A DNA stretch of 20,580 bases from positions 1 through 20,580 of the forward strand of contig CAXNAA020000515.1 in assembly GCA_964200075.2 (NCBI GenBank), in the 5' to 3' direction. Under the pieces are notes generated by a model. The model was not told where the DNA came from. It did no database searches and worked only from the letters and a program-made list of their open reading frames with translations. The DNA comes from Sphacelaria rigidula. Lineage: Eukaryota > Phaeophyceae > Sphacelariales. Position 1 is the stretch's first letter. Each line of letters opens with the position of its first letter. Below are positions 16,956 to 20,580 of the stretch, piece after piece. A program made the position numbers and the translations under genes.

Positions 16956-17210
16956 GCTCTCGCATCGCACGCTTTACTTGAGAAACACTCTGCACCCCCC
17001 TTGCCCGAGGGTTCTCGGTATGCCTTGGTAGGTGTAAGGGTTAGGATCGGGGCCCTTCTTAAATCTTAGACCACGAGGGCTGTCCATCTGAATCATGCAT
17101 ACTTCTTTCAAGAGAAATTGATGCCGATTCAACAGTTGACCTATCTTCGCTGTCCAAGGGTTAACGAAAGAGATTATTCCCTTTTTCACAACCCCCTTTT
17201 GACAGGGGAT
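16956..17210. other. intergenic, nothing recognised
   Basis: No coding frame, RNA gene or repeat was supported between the foldback element and the next repeat. Confidence 0.4.
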
Positions 17211-17345
17211 TGGCCCCATGAGGCCCACTTTTATGGCAACGAATCTCGAATGTTTTGGGACCCCGAATTTGAAAAAATCGGGGGGACTCAAATTCGTGGA
17301 CTCAAAATCGGGGGGACCGTTTTATGGCACAGACAGTATGATATC
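17211..17345 (+). repeat. unnamed repeat family, copy 1
   Basis: This shares an ordered set of words with the minus-strand copy at 17890-18115: CCCACTTTTATGGCA, then ATCTCGA-like words, AAATCGGGGGG (here twice, near 17276 and 17307), then GTTTTATGGCACAGA. It also holds a short inverted repeat (CGAATTTGA facing TCAAATTCG). No known family is recognised. Confidence 0.6.
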
Positions 17346-17889
17346 ACAGATTTGGATTTGTGAAACGGTCTGTACACAGGGGGTTATTTTCTGCATGAGT
17401 GTGGTACTGCGTACTCGGGCATGAAGCCGAAGAGCATGCAGGCAGTAAACAATCCTTCGAGTACAGTGTCGTACCTTAGTACCCTAGGGTAATACCGTGC
17501 AGGACACTGCGTCAATACAGTACATGATAATGCCATGTGGTTGTACATGATAGCACAGCCGGTATTGCGAGAACAGAGAACAAACAGTGCGCGAGCAGAG
17601 TTCAGTATTGCATTGCCGTACATCATCCCTCAAGTACAGCGACAACAGCTAGGAGAGTACAATAGCGTTTGTTATAGTGATACGTATGGCAGCGCAGCGC
17701 AACATAAAATATTACTATCGCCGCACGGTACGGCGTCAGCACTCACTATCCGCTTGTCAAACCCCGTGCGAAGTTGCTTCAGCAGCTGCGGCGGGCAGGA
17801 GGCACGCCTTGTGCTGTCACGAGACTGTCTTCTGCTGCCGTTGCAAGAATATCAAACGCCTCGTACTCTAGCATTGTACGTCAATGCAT
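17346..17889. other. intergenic, no gene recognised
   Basis: Open frames here run into the neighbouring hairpin and show no motif. The word TACATGATA recurs at 17521-17529 and 17544-17552. Nothing else was noticed. Confidence 0.4.
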
Positions 17890-18115
17890 GTACGTCACCT
17901 GAAAAAATTCGGGGGGAGTCACGATCTCGCAACGATTTCCCCAATTTTTTCTCGAAAAATGGGGGGAAACCGTTCCGAGATCGTGACCCTCCCGATTTTT
18001 TCGCCCCCGATTTGGTCCAAATCCGTGTCCATAAAATGCGTTCCCCAATTTCCCCGCCCCCCGATTTTGAAGAATCGAGAGTCGTGCCTGCCATAAAAGT
18101 GGGTCTAACAACCAG
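17890..18115 (-). repeat. unnamed repeat family, copy 2, with a 104-bp hairpin
   Basis: On the minus strand this carries the same word order as copy 1 at 17211-17345 (CCCACTTTTATGGCA, AAAATCGGGGGG, CATTTTATGGACACGGA). It then has a strong hairpin at 17900-18003: arms of about 50 bp centred on CTCG, with GTCACGATCTCG and its complement as the middle of each arm and few mismatches. Confidence 0.7.
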
Positions 18116-18700
18116 CCCCGATTCCTATCGACAAGCAGTTTTGCACAGATTGGAACCCAGATTGGCACGCAGGTTGATAAATGCCGCGGGTCTGGAAGTG
18201 GTCGTCAGTCCAAGCAGGCCCAAGGTCTGTGTAATGTGTCATGCTGCTGACAAGACACAACAAGGCAGCACAACACCTACACACCCAGCCCCGAAAAAAC
18301 ACGCACAGACACTCACCACTCACGCGCATTAGTTTCACTGCTAGCCCTTACTAATCTACACACGGCAGTCTTTGTTTGACAGAAATCCGTTCGGTATTGG
18401 ACGAATGGCGGCGGCATGCGTGTCAAAAACAACCTAAAACGTGTCCTTGCTGACCGTTTTGTAAGCGTGTACTGCGCGCGCGTCTCACGCAAATAATCAT
18501 TTCTGAATGAGTTCTGAACAGATTTGAGCAAGGTCACGCACAACGTGCACAGCTCATGAGTAACTACGGCTCGACCTGTGTGTTTTTGGTTTGCGAGGCC
18601 ACCAAGTTCCTCAGATTCAGCTCTGATTATGTTAGGCTGTGTGGTAAGCCTTTGCATGTGCCCCTCTGTTAACCAGACACGTCTGTTCCCCTTTGAGGTA
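18116..18700. other. intergenic, no gene recognised
   Basis: Two short unrelated frames lack motifs. No RNA gene or repeat was identified. Confidence 0.4.
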
Positions 18701-18701
18701 T

Positions 18702-18870
18702 CCGGAAATCCCGTTTCGAAAAGGGGATTTCAGGAGTTGATTTTGCACTTCTTGAAATCCCCGCTCCAGAGGGGATTTCTGGACACGTTGAGGGGATTTT
18801 ATTGAGGGGGGGGTGGTATCGCAGCGACCAATCACCCGTCGTTTTTCAAAAATGGGATTATCCCCTTCGT
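18702..18870. repeat. cluster of alternating GGGGATTTC palindromes
   Basis: The 8-9-mer GAAATCCC(C)/GGGGATTTC occurs in alternating orientation at 18705, 18723, 18754 and 18771, giving hairpins 18705-18731 and 18754-18779. The inner two copies can pair as well. Related words follow at 18791 (GGGGATTTTA) and 18854 (GGGATTATCCCC). On the minus strand it reads KSPLERGFQ and KSPFRNGIS, translations familiar from palindromic intergenic repeats of bacteria. Confidence 0.8.
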
Positions 18871-18946
18871 TAAGGAGGGCTCTTAGCGCTAGGGTTGGCG
18901 GCATCTCCATAGTACCAACCATTGTTCACGTACGTTTTTTCAGGTC

Positions 18947-19054
18947 CCCTCTGTGAAGTACCTGCGTAGGGATGCATCCCTGTCACAAGGACATCTCTGA
19001 AATCCTCGTCACAAGGACATCCCTGCGCCGGTACTTCACAGGTGCATCCTGTGA
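18947..19054. repeat. nested hairpins with an internal direct repeat
   Basis: Arms of about 25 bp (18948-18972 and 19018-19042, CTGTGAAGTACC facing GGTACTTCACAG) enclose two direct copies of GTCACAAGGACATC (18979 and 19009). The right arm overlaps a second small hairpin, TCACAGG-TGCAT-CCTGTGA (19036-19054). Confidence 0.85.
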
Positions 19055-19162
19055 GGGAACTGGCTCTTACGGGTTGTATGATCACAGGGATTTTCGGTAC
19101 CTCCTGCGCTGGTCCTCCACAACAGGTGACCCACAGTGGTGACGTTTGCCCACGTGTATGCC

Positions 19163-19546
19163 TCATTCAACTCCCCAACGGCTCATTGCACGGTCTTGTC
19201 TTTGCTGCTGAATAAGGCGAAGGCAATATTCAATTGTTTTCACCTGCTTTGCTCTCATTTTCTCGTGACATTCGCTGCATATCCGCCGTCTTGGTGCTCC
19301 CATATCAACGAGAACGCAAACGAAATCGCGGCGAAAAAACACCCCGCCATGAACAGGCTTTTGTGGTTCAGGTTCCTGTTTGAAGTTTTCCATCATCTTG
19401 AAGAGGCTTGTGTGGTTCGGGATCGACACCCCGCGAAAAAGAGCCAGTTTGACCGACTTTCGGTGGCCAGAACACGCGCCACAGGTATCAGATGGCAACC
19501 AAACCTGAACGGCAATACACCGCTGCGCCTTCTTCGTGGGCTGCAA
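19163..19546 (-). CDS. unassigned ORF with two CxxC pairs, possibly part of a decayed element
   Basis: 127 codons from TTG 19546. The frame is open further upstream (to about 19620), so the start is not defined. Residues 22-25 (CGAC) and 90-93 (CSEC) are CxxC pairs that could bind zinc together. The C-terminus is basic and helical (CHEKMRAKQVKTIEYC). No family was recognised. It lies downstream of the LINE 3' end on the same strand, so it is not obviously part of it. The plus strand also has a long frame here, so chance is a real possibility. Confidence 0.25.
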   Translation of the reverse strand: MQPTKKAQRCIAVQVWLPSDTCGACSGHRKSVKLALFRGVSIPNHTSLFKMMENFKQEPEPQKPVHGGVFFRRDFVCVLVDMGAPRRRICSECHEKMRAKQVKTIEYCLRLIQQQRQDRAMSRWGVE

Positions 19547-19767
19547 AAGGAAGCGCGGGATAAAATGCCTTACTGCCAGAGAAAACTCGGCAAAAGTGGT
19601 GAAAAATGTGAAATGATATACATATACACATCAGACGCAAAAAACAAAGCAAAACACGAGACGATAATCAAAAAAGTAAAAAGGAAGAGAAAACAAAACG
19701 ACAGAAGACAAAAACAAAACACAAAGACAGGGTCAAAGCCCCTCCCCCCCCCCGCCCCCCCAGAAAT

Positions 19768-19804
19768 TAAATACAAAATACAAAATACGAAATACAAAAT
19801 ACAA
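19768..19804 (-). repeat. 7-bp-period tail repeat, probable LINE 3' end
   Basis: About five copies of GTATTTT or a variant on the minus strand, about 140 bp downstream of the LINE coding end, followed by C/G homopolymer runs (19742-19761). Simple tandem repeats of this kind commonly form the 3' tails of LINE elements of the CR1/RTE/I type. That link here is inference. Confidence 0.55.
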
Positions 19805-19941
19805 CCACTGCAAGGACGGGGGCTACAACCGTACGAAAAACAATTGAAGGGCGGGGGGGGAGCGTACTCATTTGTCGCTTGCCTTAGTCGTGTGACCATT
19901 GACCATGCATCCCTTTCGAGACTGAGCACCTTTTCTACTCC

Positions 19942-20580
19942 TTATAGAGACACCTCCAACATTCTGACGCTCATTACGTTTCCTCCGCAGCTCATCACGT
20001 TTCTTCCATACATTACACAAAACCTTTCACATATCTTATCCCTGTCCTGTTTCACCGTTTCTGGCCACCATCTATCTCCCAGTATAGCCATCGTTTTCTC
20101 CCTACTGTTTAGTGCATCAAACGATTTCATGTCATCTTTGTTCACGTCCCGCAATTCCCCGCTCTAGCACGTCCCGTTCCTCCTTGTATAGTTTACATTC
20201 TGCCACTAAATGACTTCTGCTCTCTATCGCTTCGCCACAGAGGCAGTTCTGTCCATCTTCTTCCTCCTCCTTTCGACGACTGGTATATCTCTTTCTTCTT
20301 TCTGGCAGGTCTAGGTCCCCCACCCGAAATCGCAGTTTCATATTTTTCGCAGCGTCCATTGGGCCATGCAGATATGCTTTCATCCCTATCAAGGGGGTGT
20401 ACTCATGATCATGCATGGCATAGTCATAGAACCATTGACCTCGCATCCCTGTAAAGCCGGGACGAAGCACGCCGGGTTTAGTCGGACCAGGCTCGCACTC
20501 AACCACCAAGCGCGAGGCGCCGTGGTGTGTTCGGCCAGTCGCATGAAGGATGAGCTGCACCCTGCTAAGATTGTTCGGCC
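19942..20580 (-). pseudogene. C-terminus of a non-LTR (LINE) retrotransposon polyprotein, frameshifted
   Basis: The frame enters at the right edge and runs to a TGA at about 20132. It carries the post-RT region (KLRFRVGDLDLPERRKRYT) and a Cys-His cluster C-x-C-x8-H-x4-C (within NCLCGEAIESRSHLVAEC). This resembles the C-terminal zinc-binding motif of many LINE ORF2 proteins. At a run of four G near 20160 the frame breaks: one G too many relative to the continuation GELRDVNKDDMKSF, which then reads on to 19942 (SREKTMAILGDRWWPE). RT itself and the endonuclease would lie right of the window. The product would perform target-primed reverse transcription. This copy is 3'-terminal and defective. 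LINE assignment is likely, clade unknown. Confidence 0.7.

Noticed and set aside
17535-18332. Plus-strand frame of 265 codons
   Set aside because: It crosses a 104-bp palindrome and an inverted dispersed repeat. It has no motif or plausible start, and the minus strand is also open.
18632-18922. Minus-strand 96-codon protein with KSPLERGF-type repeats
   Set aside because: It is a translation artefact of the GGGGATTTC palindromes, a known source of spurious hypothetical proteins.
19136-20167. Plus-strand frame of 343 codons
   Set aside because: Its last third is antisense to the LINE tail, its middle is A-rich and simple-repeat sequence (KVKRKRKQ, KYKIQNTKYKIQ), and no domain is visible.

Overview
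The window is eukaryotic, non-genic, transposon-dominated DNA. No host gene, rRNA or tRNA is recognisable. Four classes of selfish DNA lie side by side: a Ty3/gypsy-type LTR retrotransposon, a DIRS-like tyrosine-recombinase retrotransposon, the 3' end of a non-LTR (LINE) element, and several foldback or palindromic elements. The lineage cannot be fixed from this sequence. A repeat-rich protist, alga or invertebrate genome would all fit. The recognisable coding elements all carry premature stops, and two of the three also show frameshifts, so this looks like a heterochromatin-like graveyard of old copies rather than active genes.

Region 1 (1-4180, minus strand) is a Ty3/gypsy element entering from the left edge, with its integrase and 3' LTR outside the window. 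Reading leftwards it gives: a Gag with an SR-splicing-factor-like RS domain (4180-3149), a small ORF (3145-2927), a Gag-like ORF with a CCCH zinc finger (2923-2243), a retropepsin followed by the start of reverse transcriptase (2209-914), and the RT core plus the beginning of RNase H (913-1). All five segments lie in one reading frame, separated only by single stop codons (TAG, TAA, TGA, TGA). Upstream of gag are a two-copy 140-bp tandem repeat, a 112-bp imperfect hairpin and a tract almost without T.

Region 2 (about 5.7-8.58 kb) has no supportable gene. Its right part holds what looks like a very degenerate repeat alternating with A-rich spacers.

Region 3 (8583-15854, plus strand) is a nearly full-length DIRS-superfamily element of the PAT/Ngaro layout. 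Its split direct repeats are arranged A1 - coding - B1 - A2 - B2. Gag carries a helical core, a CCCH zinc finger, Pro- and Gln-rich linkers and an RGG box. Next comes a coding 27-bp minisatellite of about 17-20 units, then RT, RNase H and tyrosine recombinase. The copy is dead. The first RT aspartate reads Asn, an RT block is deleted, an RNase H aspartate reads Ser and the recombinase nucleophile Tyr reads His. There are also several stops and frameshifts.

Region 4 (15.9-19.1 kb) is a run of inverted-repeat structures: a 450-bp foldback element with arms of about 200 bp, two opposite-facing copies of an unnamed AAAATCGGGGGG-containing repeat (one with a 104-bp hairpin), a cluster of alternating GGGGATTTC palindromes resembling bacterial intergenic palindromes, and a 95-bp hairpin. 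Region 5 (about 19.77-20.58 kb, minus strand) is the C-terminus of a LINE polyprotein with a Cys-Cys-His-Cys motif, one frameshift and a 7-bp-period 3' tail.

The most striking biological point is that two unrelated retroelement classes in the same 20 kb both use a CCCH-type finger, rather than the usual CCHC knuckle, in their Gag. Both are followed by the same local pattern, and both Gags also carry an RNA-processing-like basic domain (RS or RGG).
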